From NCBI RefSeq assembly GCF_003201565.1, contig NZ_QJJP01000014.1, forward strand, positions 1 through 64,000: a DNA stretch of 64,000 nt. Direction: 5' to 3'. Below the pieces are notes generated by a model that was given only the letters and a program-made list of their open reading frames with translations, made no database searches and was not told the DNA's origin. Shown here piece after piece: positions 38,592-48,874 of the stretch. Within the stretch, counting starts at the first letter, position 1. Every line of letters starts with the position of its first letter. Source of the stretch: Nitrosomonas sp. Nm84. Lineage in GTDB: Bacteria; Pseudomonadota; Gammaproteobacteria; Burkholderiales; Nitrosomonadaceae. The position numbers and the translations under genes are program-made.

Positions 38592-40094
38592 ATGCACAGA
38601 ACCTCTCTATTTAATATTGTCAGGCCATATTTAGCTGCTTGCACTGCATTAATACTTACTATCGCTCTAATAATGAGTACATTCTTCTTCAATGAGCTCG
38701 CATTGCACTGGTCAGCCATGCTATGGATGGCTTTAATATTTGCACTAATCGCAATATTCATCCAAGCGACTCGCGCAGAAAAGAATATCAAAAACTATTC
38801 AGAACAATTATTGGTCACCAAGGAAAGACTTTCAAATGAGATAAAGCATCGACTATGGGCTGAGAAGAAAGCATCAGAACGCGAAATGAAATCATTAATT
38901 ATTGATGAAAATATCCCTGTGATGTTAGCCTACTTCAATGCTGATCTACGTTGTCGTTATCATAATCGAGTCTTTCGCCGATGGCTCGGATTAAAACCCG
39001 ATCAAGTTGATGGGCGACTCTTAATGGAGTTCTCCAGTGAAGAATTTTTTTCTGATATAAAAAACTCTGTTACAGATATTTTAGCGGGAAAAACTATACA
39101 TAACGAACGTACTCTCAAGTCACTCAAAGGATTTCCTTATATTTTCACTGAGCAATATATCCCACATCTTGACAATAAAGGAAAAACAATTGGTTTCTAC
39201 ACAGTGCATACTCCCCGCACACAAGAGAAGAGTCGCGTTTCTTTAAAAAATAAAGTAGAAAACTCAGTTAAACCAGAACCACGTAAAACCAATAGCCTGC
39301 CGGGCAGAGACAATGCAGTCCCTCAAAGTACCCAAACACTCAGTCCAGAAATCACAACAGCATCCGCACGAATCGTGCAAGCAATCGAAGGAGGAGAATT
39401 TAATCTCTACTACCAACAAATCAACTCTGTCAAACCAACCACCACTTCACCATCACATTATGAAATTCTAATTCGTATGAATGAGGAAGAAAACAACCTG
39501 ATGCCACCAGGCTCATTCTTACCCTTTGTCGATCAATTTAAAATGATGCCACAACTGGATCGATGGGTAGTAGGTCATATCGCAAAATGGTTATCGACTC
39601 ATCAAACCAATTCAATATTTTGTCTTAATGTTGCTAAAGATACTTTAAGTGATCATGCTTTTCCTGTTTTCATTCAGGATCAATTACAAAAAATGAGTAT
39701 AGCCGCTTCAAGCCTTTGCTTTGAAATTGAAATCTCGGATGCAGAAGCGAGCATCACAGATACAGTTATTTTTTCACAAAAAATTCATGAATTAGGTTGC
39801 CTGCTTTCACTATGCAGTTTTAACCATGATCCTAGCTCGCTTGCGCTACTTGATAAAGTGAAAGTAAATTACCTAAAAATTGATGGCAGCCTGATTTGCA
39901 ATATTCTTCGCGATGAGGAAGATTTAACGAAAGTGATAGCCATTAATAAACTAGCTCAGAAAACCGGTATCAAAACAATCGCAGAATTAGTGGAAACTGA
40001 CGACATTATTGCAAAGTTACAAGAAGTTGGTGTTGATTATGCACAGGGATTTGGTATTGCCAAGGCCTATCCATTTAGAGATCTCGAATTATAA
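38592..40094 (+). CDS. Membrane PAS-EAL protein with degenerate EAL site
   Basis: 500 residues: two membrane helices (about 13-34 and 42-60), a coil, a PAS domain (about 100-205), a charged linker, and a C-terminal EAL domain (about 257-495). EAL domains hydrolyse cyclic di-GMP. Kept elements: E291-x-L (YEILIR), N346 (CLNVAK), E378/E380 (FEIEIS), K429-ID, E465-LVE, and AQGF at 484-487. Lost: the metal-binding 'DDFG' loop is LCSFNHDPSSL (407-417), so both Asp are absent. It is therefore probably a c-di-GMP-binding or regulatory protein and not a phosphodiesterase. Starts 88 bp after the ApgM-like gene and ends in a strong bidirectional terminator. Confidence 0.88.
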   Translation: MHRTSLFNIVRPYLAACTALILTIALIMSTFFFNELALHWSAMLWMALIFALIAIFIQATRAEKNIKNYSEQLLVTKERLSNEIKHRLWAEKKASEREMKSLIIDENIPVMLAYFNADLRCRYHNRVFRRWLGLKPDQVDGRLLMEFSSEEFFSDIKNSVTDILAGKTIHNERTLKSLKGFPYIFTEQYIPHLDNKGKTIGFYTVHTPRTQEKSRVSLKNKVENSVKPEPRKTNSLPGRDNAVPQSTQTLSPEITTASARIVQAIEGGEFNLYYQQINSVKPTTTSPSHYEILIRMNEEENNLMPPGSFLPFVDQFKMMPQLDRWVVGHIAKWLSTHQTNSIFCLNVAKDTLSDHAFPVFIQDQLQKMSIAASSLCFEIEISDAEASITDTVIFSQKIHELGCLLSLCSFNHDPSSLALLDKVKVNYLKIDGSLICNILRDEEDLTKVIAINKLAQKTGIKTIAELVETDDIIAKLQEVGVDYAQGFGIAKAYPFRDLEL

Positions 40095-40127
40095 CTCTTA
40101 CCCCCTGAAACACCTTGAGCTAAAAAT

Positions 40128-40166
40128 AAAAGGAGCAATATTGAGAAATATTGCTCCTTTTATTCA
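40128..40166. terminator. Strong bidirectional terminator
   Basis: A perfect 15 bp stem (40128-40142 with 40147-40161, arms AAAAGGAGCAATATT and its complement) with a 4-base loop. T-rich tracts on both strands make it work for both the PAS-EAL gene and the convergent pnt operon. Confidence 0.9.
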
Positions 40167-40183
40167 TTAGTACTATTAAAACA

Positions 40184-41563
40184 TCACAGCGCCTTGACCA
40201 TATGCTCAACGACCTTTTTGGCATCCCCAAATATCATCATGGTCTTATCCATATAAAACAAATCATTATCAAGACCTGCATAACCTACCGCCATGCTACG
40301 CTTAACAACCAGCACCGTGCGCGCTTTATACGCATCCAAAATGGGCATGCCATAGATTGGACTACCCGGAACATTTGCCGCAGGATTTACTACGTCATTC
40401 GCACCCAGCACCAACACGACATCGGTATTTGAGAAATCGCTATTAATTTCTTCCATTTCTTGAACTTGCTCGTAAGGAATCTCGGCCTCTGCCAGCAACA
40501 CATTCATGTGTCCGGGCATGCGTCCGGCTACCGGATGAATAGCAAAACGAACATTAACGCCTTTCTTGTGTAACACCTCAGCCAATTCCTTAACAGCATG
40601 CTGCGCTCTTGCAACAGCCAATCCATACCCAGGAACAATAATCACACTGTCTGCATTGCCCATTAAGAAAGCAGCATCCTCAGCACTTCCACTGCGATAC
40701 GTCTTTTGTACTCCGTCATCGGCAGCCGCCGTACCGCCATCACTGCCAAAACCACCGAGTATGACGGATAAAAATGGCCGATTCATAGCCTTACACATAA
40801 TATAGGAAAGAATCGCACCCGAACTGCCTACCAATGATCCAGCGATAATCAGCATCGGATTACCCAGAGAAAAACCAATACCGGCTGCAGCCCAACCGGA
40901 ATAGGAGTTCAACATGGATATTACTACCGGCATATCAGCACCGCCAATAGGAATAATAATCAGGAATCCTAGAATGAAAGCAATCGCAGTCATGGCAATA
41001 AATGCGGTCCAGTTTGTTGTTTCGCTAAAGAAAAACCACAAACCAAATCCAACCATAGCGATTGCCAGCAGTAAATTAACCATATGCTGGCCAGTAAAAA
41101 CGATCGGTGTACCACTCATACGTCCTGACAGTTTCAGAAACGCAATGACCGAACCTGACCATGTCATAGCACCGATAAAAGTACCCAGAAACAACTCCAA
41201 CTTACTGCCTGCAGGCAAGACTTCCGGCAAACCAAATGAAACCGGATTATTAACCGCCGCAATCGCAATAAATACCGCCGCCAAACCAACCAACGAATGC
41301 ATAAATGCGACCAGCTCAGGCATTGCTGTCATCTGCACTCGTTGTGCAACAAGCGCACCAATAATCCCGCCCACTGCGATACAACCTAAAATCAAAGGCC
41401 AGTTCTGAGTAAGCGTCAAGGTTGTGGCAACCGCAATCGCCATACCTACCATACCGAATAAATTGCCACGACGTGCAGATTCAGGCGAGCTTAGACCTTT
41501 TAGTGCCAGTATAAAAAATACTGAAGCCACTAAATATGCAAGTGCTACCATATTTGCTGACAT
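40184..41563 (-). CDS. pntB: NAD(P) transhydrogenase subunit beta
   Basis: 459 residues; membrane part plus NADP-binding domain of the proton-pumping transhydrogenase that makes NADPH from NADH. About nine membrane helices in the first 260 residues, then the dIII domain with VPGYGLAVARAQH, GHMNVLLAEA, VLVLGANDVVNPAA and IYGMPILD. The start codon directly abuts the pntAb stop. Confidence 0.97.
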   Translation of the reverse strand: MSANMVALAYLVASVFFILALKGLSSPESARRGNLFGMVGMAIAVATTLTLTQNWPLILGCIAVGGIIGALVAQRVQMTAMPELVAFMHSLVGLAAVFIAIAAVNNPVSFGLPEVLPAGSKLELFLGTFIGAMTWSGSVIAFLKLSGRMSGTPIVFTGQHMVNLLLAIAMVGFGLWFFFSETTNWTAFIAMTAIAFILGFLIIIPIGGADMPVVISMLNSYSGWAAAGIGFSLGNPMLIIAGSLVGSSGAILSYIMCKAMNRPFLSVILGGFGSDGGTAAADDGVQKTYRSGSAEDAAFLMGNADSVIIVPGYGLAVARAQHAVKELAEVLHKKGVNVRFAIHPVAGRMPGHMNVLLAEAEIPYEQVQEMEEINSDFSNTDVVLVLGANDVVNPAANVPGSPIYGMPILDAYKARTVLVVKRSMAVGYAGLDNDLFYMDKTMMIFGDAKKVVEHMVKAL

Positions 41564-41872
41564 TTACGCGTTTCCTTTTTTGTCTTTTTTCTTGAACATT
41601 TCCAGCATACGTTGACTTACCAGAAATCCACCAAAAACATTAATCGCAGCCAATGTTACAGCAGCAGCACCCAACCACACGCCCCAGTCCGTTTCAGTCG
41701 GCCCAGCCGCCAGCATCGCACCGACTAGAATAATGCCGGAAATAGCATTAGTCACTGACATCAACGGGGTATGCAAAGCAGGTGTCACATTCCATACGAC
41801 ATGATAACCAACAAAAATTGCCAGTACAAAAACTGTTAGATTGATAATAACCGGATCAATTTCACCAATCAT
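41564..41872 (-). CDS. pntAb: NAD(P) transhydrogenase subunit alpha, membrane part
   Basis: 102 residues with three to four membrane helices ([54 protein letters not shown]). The alpha subunit is split into two genes in this organism, as in Rhodospirillum and many others. The start at 41872 has an AAAGGAG ribosome site. Its sequence [18 protein letters not shown] is the conserved proton-channel block. Confidence 0.95.
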   Translation of the reverse strand: MIGEIDPVIINLTVFVLAIFVGYHVVWNVTPALHTPLMSVTNAISGIILVGAMLAAGPTETDWGVWLGAAAVTLAAINVFGGFLVSQRMLEMFKKKDKKGNA

Positions 41873-41956
41873 GATTACTCCTTTAAAATTCGTTAATTGC
41901 ACGCTCTAAGCGTGGCAATTGAATAGAACGATCGTTAGATTCGCTTGAGCCCATCA

Positions 41957-43087
41957 TTATGATGGCTTGCTGATAATTTCTCCGCCCGCACAAACCAACG
42001 TTCCAGCAATAATTTCATCACCGCGATCGATCTTAAGTTCACCACTTTCCGGATCAAGCATCAAGTTGAGAAAGTTCATTAGGTTTCGTGCATACAATGT
42101 ACTGGAATCCGCTGCGACCAATCCTGGAATATTTGCGATACCAATCAGATTCACACCGTGTTTTACCACAGTTTCATTCAACTCTGACAAAGGACAGTTA
42201 CCGCCGGCTTCAACCGCCATATCAACAATCACCGAACCCGGTTTCATTGCACGTACAGTTTCTTCTTTGATCAAAACAGGCGCCGGGCGCCCGGGAATTA
42301 AAGCAGTCGTGATAATAATATCTGCTACGATCGCGCGTTCATGCACCAGCTCGCCTTGACGACGCTTATAGTCATCAGACATTTCCGTTGCATATCCCCC
42401 TGCTGTTTCAGCTTTTGCTTTCTCTTCATCACTCAGAGGTACTTCTACAAACTTAGCCCCCAGACTCTCTACTTGTTCTTTAGCTACTGGCCGAACATCA
42501 AATGCCTCTACCACAGCCCCCAGCCTTTTCGCTGTTGCAATCGCCTGCAAACCCGCAACACCAGCGCCCAGGATCAGAACCCGCGCCGCTTTCACAGTAC
42601 CTGCCGCTGTCATCAACATGGGAAAAAATCTTTGATAAACATCAGCCGCCATAATCACCGCTTTATAACCGGCAATATTCGCTTGTGATGATAGAACATC
42701 CATATTTTGCGCTCGAGAAATACGCGGCAGCTTTTCCATCGCAAATGCAGTCAATCCATACTGAGCTAACGCCTCTATGCCATCCTTCTGGTGCGGTGAC
42801 AGCAGCCCCAGCAACACAGCATCCTTACGCATCATTGCTAATTCGTTGGATTCTGGACCGCGTACCTTGAGTATGATTTGTGATTGTGCATATAACTCAG
42901 CCACATCAGTGACGATAGTCGCACCTGCCTCTTGATATGCTGAATCGGGTATACTGGCGCCTGCGCCGGCTCCTGATTGCACTGAAACTTTATGAACACC
43001 CTTGGCAGTAAATTTTTTCACGGTCTCCGGTGTAGCTGCTACACGCGTTTCTCCACCGCGAATCTCTGCGGGTATGCCTATATGCAT
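41957..43087 (-). CDS. pntAa: NAD(P) transhydrogenase subunit alpha, NAD-binding part
   Basis: 376 residues: the soluble dI domain with an alanine-dehydrogenase-like fold. Rossmann motif GAGVAGLQAIATAKRLGAVVEAFDVR, RQGELVHERAIVADIIITTALIPGRPAP, and MKPGSVIVDMAVEAGGNCPL are conserved. First gene of pntAa-pntAb-pntB. Confidence 0.96.
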   Translation of the reverse strand: MHIGIPAEIRGGETRVAATPETVKKFTAKGVHKVSVQSGAGAGASIPDSAYQEAGATIVTDVAELYAQSQIILKVRGPESNELAMMRKDAVLLGLLSPHQKDGIEALAQYGLTAFAMEKLPRISRAQNMDVLSSQANIAGYKAVIMAADVYQRFFPMLMTAAGTVKAARVLILGAGVAGLQAIATAKRLGAVVEAFDVRPVAKEQVESLGAKFVEVPLSDEEKAKAETAGGYATEMSDDYKRRQGELVHERAIVADIIITTALIPGRPAPVLIKEETVRAMKPGSVIVDMAVEAGGNCPLSELNETVVKHGVNLIGIANIPGLVAADSSTLYARNLMNFLNLMLDPESGELKIDRGDEIIAGTLVCAGGEIISKPS

Positions 43088-43299
43088 TGATGATCTCCCT
43101 TTTCTTACCAGCCTGCTTGCAAATTAAAACAAAAACCGAAATTGTGCTGAATTCTTTTAATGAACTGCGGATTATAAATCAATTTGCACGTAATGCATTA
43201 CTTGGATCAGGAAAAACTTGATATCACTTGATTTTCTGATAGCGCATCCGGGCAAATACGCTAGTCACACAAACCAAAAGCCGGGAACAGTGGAAAAGT

Positions 43300-45288
43300 T
43301 CACTTATCCATCGCGCCGAATTCTCGCTGTAACTGCTGCGTAATCTGCGCCAGCAATACCGGAATCTCTGCCAGCAACAGCTCTGCATCAGGCCAGCTAT
43401 TGTTCAAATTGGCTTGCTCAAGTTGTGCGCATAGATCGGCAAAACTTGAAGCGCCGATTGTTCTGGCAGAGGCCTTTAATTTATGCCCCAAGCGGCCTAA
43501 TTCTGGCAAATCTTTCTTGGCTTGTGCCATATACATTTCGGCCAATACGCCATTGGCGACTTCAATGAATTTAAGTGCAAATTTGCGCACCAATGTTTTA
43601 TTGTCATGAAACATTCGATGCAAAATCGTAACATCCACTGGAGATTGCACCTTTTTCCCCTCAATCTCATTACTTCTACTGCTTTGCGCACCTGGTTTAT
43701 TGAGCAGCCATTTGGCTAAAATCAAATACATCTGAGCAGGATCGATGGGCTTGGGTATAAAATCATCCATGCCTACAGCCAGACACTGATTACGATCTTC
43801 TGTCGTTACATTACCTGTCATCGCAACAATGCGTTGTCCCGCGAACTCCGCCGTTGCCCGAATACGACGCGTAGCTTCAAAACCATCCATCACCGGCAGC
43901 TGTGTATCCATCAATACCAAATCAAATTTTTCAGTGGCTAGCCGCTCCAGCGCTTCTTGTCCGTCATTCGCAATAACTGTCACTGCGCCCACTAAACCCA
44001 ATAGGTCCTGAATTACCAATTGATTAAATGGATTATCCTCAACAATAAGAATGCAGGCCCCCTGTAATTGTGCTTTCGCCGCCTCAAGCCCGTCGGCCTG
44101 ATGAACTAAACTCTCTTTAGCTTCGTCCCTGCGTCCGAAACAAGCAGTGAAATGGAATACACTGCCATGACCCAATTCACTTTCAATCCAGATGCGCCCC
44201 TGCATTAACTCAACCAATTGCCGGCTAATCGCCAACCCCAGACCACTCCCCCCATACTTGCGATGAATAGAGTTCTCAGCCTGATTATATGATTTAAACA
44301 AACGCTCGATTTGTTCAGGATTCAATCCGATGCCCGTATCACAAATGGAGAATTGCAGCTCCACTGAACCGGGTTTAAGCACGCTCGCAATTACCTGAAT
44401 GGCTACCGATCCTTGTTCGGTAAATTTGACTGCGTTACCGGCCAGATTAATGAGTATCTGACCTAAACGAACCGCATCCCCATACAAAAAACAGGGAACC
44501 TCATTGGCAATATCAATCTTAAAACTGAGACCCTTATCACGTGCCAGATAACCTACCAAAGAATCCACCCGCGCCAGACATACACGTACATCAAAGTCTT
44601 CTTTTGACAACTCCAGCTTACCTGCTTCGATACGAGAAAAGTCAAGTACATCGTTAATAATATCCAATAACGATTTAGCTGCATGATTGATCTTTTCCAG
44701 ATAATTACTTTGTGTGTTATCCAACTTGGTCTGCAAGCATAGATGCGACAATCCGATAATGACATTCATCGGAGTTCGAATTTCATGGCTCATCGTGGCA
44801 AGAAATGCGCTTTTGGATTGATTGGCCGACTCCGCAGCCCTACGCGCTATCATCAACTCCGCACTCAACCGGCTACGTTCCGCCGCAGCTGCCAGACGCG
44901 CCATCAACTCACTAGGTTGAAAAGGTTTGGTCAAATAATCCGTAGCACCCGAATTGATACCATGCACGACACTGTCAGTATCTTCTTCAGAAGTCAGCAT
45001 GATTACCGGCAGCAACTTCATCTGCTCAATTTGCCGAATTCTCTTGCATACTTCAAAACCGTTCATACCTGGCATATTCACATCAAGCAACACCACATCG
45101 ACTGGATGAACACTCAATAACTGCAGCGCTTCTTCGCCATCCTTGGCTTCCAGAATGTTGTACTCGGAATGATTCAGTGCTGCGCGCACCAGCATGCGAT
45201 TAGTAGCCATATCATCAACCACAAGAATACTATAGCGCCCATCAGCAGATTGCTTCGATTCCCGGTCGGCTTCATTCAATGCAGGCAT
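43300..45288 (-). CDS. Cytosolic hybrid histidine kinase (REC-HK-REC-Hpt)
   Basis: 662 residues from the ATG at 45288, which has an AAAGGAG ribosome site. No membrane segment. Order: N-terminal receiver ([12 protein letters not shown]; phospho-acceptor Asp in [13 protein letters not shown]), HisKA with [13 protein letters not shown], HATPase ([23 protein letters not shown]), a second receiver ([27 protein letters not shown]), and a C-terminal Hpt ([16 protein letters not shown]). It is the last gene of the chemosensory operon, 80 bp after cheB. With a receiver at each end and its own Hpt it is well placed to accept a phosphate from CheA and run a phosphorelay. No DNA-binding output domain is present. 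Confidence 0.92.
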   Translation of the reverse strand: MPALNEADRESKQSADGRYSILVVDDMATNRMLVRAALNHSEYNILEAKDGEEALQLLSVHPVDVVLLDVNMPGMNGFEVCKRIRQIEQMKLLPVIMLTSEEDTDSVVHGINSGATDYLTKPFQPSELMARLAAAAERSRLSAELMIARRAAESANQSKSAFLATMSHEIRTPMNVIIGLSHLCLQTKLDNTQSNYLEKINHAAKSLLDIINDVLDFSRIEAGKLELSKEDFDVRVCLARVDSLVGYLARDKGLSFKIDIANEVPCFLYGDAVRLGQILINLAGNAVKFTEQGSVAIQVIASVLKPGSVELQFSICDTGIGLNPEQIERLFKSYNQAENSIHRKYGGSGLGLAISRQLVELMQGRIWIESELGHGSVFHFTACFGRRDEAKESLVHQADGLEAAKAQLQGACILIVEDNPFNQLVIQDLLGLVGAVTVIANDGQEALERLATEKFDLVLMDTQLPVMDGFEATRRIRATAEFAGQRIVAMTGNVTTEDRNQCLAVGMDDFIPKPIDPAQMYLILAKWLLNKPGAQSSRSNEIEGKKVQSPVDVTILHRMFHDNKTLVRKFALKFIEVANGVLAEMYMAQAKKDLPELGRLGHKLKASARTIGASSFADLCAQLEQANLNNSWPDAELLLAEIPVLLAQITQQLQREFGAMDK

Positions 45289-45368
45289 GCGTATGCTCCT
45301 TTCATTTTCGCGCAACCATTCAACTGTTCAACAAACCCAATACAGCACAGGATGAATCTCCACAAGTG

Positions 45369-46433
45369 CTACCGGTCAGTATGTTCATTTCTTACCAGAC
45401 TCAATAAATAGGATGCCATGTCCTGTAACTGCACGACCCGATTCACAGCATTCAGTGCAATGGCGGATCCGGGCATGCCATACACCACAGCACTCGCTTC
45501 ATCTTGTACAATCGTATGCGATCCTGCCTGCCACATTGCCAGCAGCCCCTCTGCGCCATCAGAACCCATTCCGGTCAATAACACACCCACACCTCGATCT
45601 TCACAAGTTTCCGCCACCGATTTGAAGAGCGGCGTAGCCGACGGACAAAAACCATTGACAGCCGGCGCATCGCTTAATCTTGCAATCAAACCATCCTGAT
45701 TGCGTTCGACCAACAAGTGATAGTTGTCCGGTGCAAAATACACCGTATCCGACTGCAATTCTTGCCTATCCGTGGCCAGCCTGACCTGTAGCGAAACATT
45801 CTCTTGCAGCCAAGCAATCAGCCCGCTGACAAATCCCTTGCTGATATGTTGTGCGACCACTATCGGTATCGGAAACTCCCGAGGAAACTCCGCCAATATT
45901 GTCAACAGTGCCTGCGGACCGCCCGTAGAACAGCCAATTGCAACAATCTTATACGGTTTGCTGTGTTGCACCATGGCTGCAGCCCCGGATATGCTCAATC
46001 CGCCCTTGCGCGCATGTCCATAACGGCGCACCACTTTTACTTCCGCCATGGAGCGCACAGTATCGATCATTTCTTTGCGCGCCGCCTCAAAACCGGGGTG
46101 ATTCGGTCCCAACGGCTTTTCCAAAACGGCCAGAGCGCCTTCTTCAATCGCACGGAAGGTGATTTCTAATTCCTCATCATCAATACTGGAGCTAATCACA
46201 ACGATCGGCACCGCATGTATCGACATAATTAAACGCGTTGCCTGGAAACCATCCATGATCGGCATACGAATATCCATCGTCACCAGATCAGGATTCAGTT
46301 CTTGCGTCAACTGCACGGCCTCTCGCCCATCCCTGGCGCGCCCGATAACCTGCATATCAGGTGCGCTCTCAAAAATGGTCTTAAGCAACAGGCTAACTAC
46401 ATCGGAATCTTCTACAATTAGAATCCGTATCAT
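45369..46433 (-). CDS. cheB: Chemoreceptor methylesterase CheB
   Basis: 354 residues: receiver (VEDSDVVSLLL; Asp in LVTMDIRMPIMDG), linker, and methylesterase/deamidase domain with the Ser-His-Asp set in AIGCSTGGPQAL, VAQHISKGF and LTGMGSDGAEG. Removes methyl groups from the adjacent receptor when phosphorylated by CheA. Lies between cheA and the hybrid kinase gene with a 27 bp gap to cheA. Confidence 0.95.
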   Translation of the reverse strand: MIRILIVEDSDVVSLLLKTIFESAPDMQVIGRARDGREAVQLTQELNPDLVTMDIRMPIMDGFQATRLIMSIHAVPIVVISSSIDDEELEITFRAIEEGALAVLEKPLGPNHPGFEAARKEMIDTVRSMAEVKVVRRYGHARKGGLSISGAAAMVQHSKPYKIVAIGCSTGGPQALLTILAEFPREFPIPIVVAQHISKGFVSGLIAWLQENVSLQVRLATDRQELQSDTVYFAPDNYHLLVERNQDGLIARLSDAPAVNGFCPSATPLFKSVAETCEDRGVGVLLTGMGSDGAEGLLAMWQAGSHTIVQDEASAVVYGMPGSAIALNAVNRVVQLQDMASYLLSLVRNEHTDR

Positions 46434-46460
46434 CCAGCTTCCTAATCATTATTCTGATAT

Positions 46461-48791
46461 TCATCCTATTAATTGCTGGATCACATCCAACAACACCTTT
46501 GATTCAAATTGATTCTTAACAATATAAGCATTGGCACCGACTTCAATTCCCCGGCGTTTCTCTACTTCACTACTTAATGAAGACACAATAACAATTGGAA
46601 TATTTCTGAATTTCTCGCTACGCTTAATTCGCTCACTGAGTTCAAAACCATTCATCAGTGGCATTTCAATATCCGTGATGATCAAATCAAAATTCTGCCT
46701 TTGCAATAAATTCCATGCAGCTTTCCCGTTAACCGCCACTGTCACCTGATAGCCACAGGCTTCCAATAGCGTTTTCTCGAAAGTACGGATGGTAATCGAA
46801 TCATCCACCACTAAAATATGCGATGCATGAACTTCTTTCTCCACCGTAGTTTGTTCTTGCACCGAAAGTTGTGCGGCACTGCCTAAGCGTAATGCGGAAA
46901 TCACTAGATCGTCAGGATTCAATACCACAATCACGTCACTACTGCCTACAAAAGTCGCTCCCATAACATTACGAACCGACTTTAAAGGCGGTTTCAAACG
47001 CTTGATAACAATTTCACGCTCACTGATAATTTCCTCAACCAACAGTGCAACGCGTTGCCATCCCTTCGAGATCACAACCAATGGCAATCGCTCCGACATG
47101 CCATAGCGAAATTGCCCGATTTCAAGAACAGCAGACAGATCACGAATTGAAATTGCCTTATTTTCAATCAGGATAGCTTGGCTACCGCCAATTTCGACCA
47201 AGTCATCCTGCCTGATCTCCATCACACGTTCAATCGCAGCAATCGGTATAGCAAATACGCTCCCACTGACACGCACCAACAAGCCACGGTCCGCCGATAA
47301 CGTTAATGGCAGACTGAGAGCAAACGTGGTGCCCTTTCCCTCAACCGTATCTACTGTGATGCGGCCTTTCAAATGACGTATGCTGGTCAAAACGACATCC
47401 AGCCCAACTCCTCGTCCTGAGATATCGGTAACAATCTCCTTGCTGGAAAACCCTGGGCGAAAAATAAGCTGAATGATCTCTGCCTTGCTGAGTACAGCAA
47501 TTTCATGCTGGGTCAGTATTTTTTTTCTAACCGCATACCGTGCCACAGTATCGACATCAATACCCGCTCCATCATCATTAATGGTCATCAAAACCCGATC
47601 ATTTTTCCGATTGACGACAACTGTCAAACGCCCGATTTCAGGCTTGTCTTTGGCACGTCTCTGTTGAGGACTTTCTATACCGTGATCGATAGCATTACGC
47701 AGCAAATGTATCAATGGATCCTTGATGCCTTCCAATATCGGGCGATCCATTTCGATGTCACCGCCGATGATCTCAAAATTGACTTTCTTTTCCAGTTCGT
47801 GCGCAACATCTCGCACCAATCTCGCCATTGGCTGTAACTGCGTCGCAACAGGCACCAGGTACAACGCACGCACCTGGTCCTGCAATCGAAAAAAAGTCAA
47901 ACCGGCGCGATTATTACCATCGCGCATTTGCTTATATAGTTGCTGAGTATCCGTTCTGAAGCGATTAAGAACGGCTGTCATGGTTTCCAGCGAATCATGC
48001 TCCTGGCCAGCATGTACAACCGCATTCGCTTTCCTGATTGTCTCTAGATACTGTAACCAGTCACGGTAAAAAGACTGTGATTCGTCAAATAAGCGCTTAA
48101 TGGCATCCAGGTGTTCTTCCATCTCAATCTTGGAAATCAGCAAATCCTCCACGAGGGCGGAAAACTGATCCAATTTATGCAATGAAACCCGTATCGTTTC
48201 GGTATTCTCATCGACAACTCTGGATTCTACGATCGATGTCGATAGCGGATTCGAAGCAATCGCCAGTACCGGAATTGCCTGCTCAAGTTGTTTGATTGAT
48301 TCGATAGAAGCTTCTGGACCAACGCTGATTTTTTCCTCTACAGCATGCGCAAGCTCGGATTTAGACTTGGACTCCGGTTGGGCCGCCGACTGACCATTCA
48401 ACAAATCCAGTAGATCCTGAATGTCAAAGCCCGGTGGCTGATTGGATTCCAATGCCGTCATGATCAGCTTCATGCGATCCAGACCCAACAAACACCGGTC
48501 AATAGATTCCGAGCTAACCGCCATTTCCTCCCGGCGAAATTTACTGAATAGCGTTTCCAGGCTATGCGCAATACTGGCGATATCTTTCGCATCGATGCCA
48601 CGTGCTGCGCCTTTGATATTATGCGCGGCGCGAAAAATACCATCCAGACACTCCTCGCGTTGCACGCCGGAGATCCCCTTCTCCAATTCAAGCAAACCCT
48701 CGGTGATGAGTTGCGATTGCTCACCCAGTTCAACCTTGAACATCAGCATCAACTGACGCATTATTTCAGGATCGAGTTTCATTACCACCAT
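46461..48791 (-). CDS. cheA: CheA-type kinase with C-terminal receiver (CheA-REC)
   Basis: 776 residues. Hpt domain with phospho-acceptor H57 (RAAHNIKGAARG), a linker with no clear P2, a dimerisation helix pair (about 205-300), the CheA-specific ATPase (LIHLLRNAIDHGIES; GRGVGLDVV), a CheW-like regulatory domain (VSGSVFAIPIAAIERV), and a C-terminal receiver (LVVDDSITIRTFEK; LIITDIEMPLMNG). A GGGAG ribosome site supports the start at 48791. The fused receiver, without a free cheY in the operon, is the WspE/FrzE-like arrangement. Confidence 0.94.
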   Translation of the reverse strand: MVVMKLDPEIMRQLMLMFKVELGEQSQLITEGLLELEKGISGVQREECLDGIFRAAHNIKGAARGIDAKDIASIAHSLETLFSKFRREEMAVSSESIDRCLLGLDRMKLIMTALESNQPPGFDIQDLLDLLNGQSAAQPESKSKSELAHAVEEKISVGPEASIESIKQLEQAIPVLAIASNPLSTSIVESRVVDENTETIRVSLHKLDQFSALVEDLLISKIEMEEHLDAIKRLFDESQSFYRDWLQYLETIRKANAVVHAGQEHDSLETMTAVLNRFRTDTQQLYKQMRDGNNRAGLTFFRLQDQVRALYLVPVATQLQPMARLVRDVAHELEKKVNFEIIGGDIEMDRPILEGIKDPLIHLLRNAIDHGIESPQQRRAKDKPEIGRLTVVVNRKNDRVLMTINDDGAGIDVDTVARYAVRKKILTQHEIAVLSKAEIIQLIFRPGFSSKEIVTDISGRGVGLDVVLTSIRHLKGRITVDTVEGKGTTFALSLPLTLSADRGLLVRVSGSVFAIPIAAIERVMEIRQDDLVEIGGSQAILIENKAISIRDLSAVLEIGQFRYGMSERLPLVVISKGWQRVALLVEEIISEREIVIKRLKPPLKSVRNVMGATFVGSSDVIVVLNPDDLVISALRLGSAAQLSVQEQTTVEKEVHASHILVVDDSITIRTFEKTLLEACGYQVTVAVNGKAAWNLLQRQNFDLIITDIEMPLMNGFELSERIKRSEKFRNIPIVIVSSLSSEVEKRRGIEVGANAYIVKNQFESKVLLDVIQQLIG

Positions 48792-48874
48792 GAATCTCCC
48801 AATGCAGAGTCATTTCCGGAAAACTTTCAGCGCTTGCGTTTGCCTCGGGAATTCGTAATGCACCCACTAGCAGG

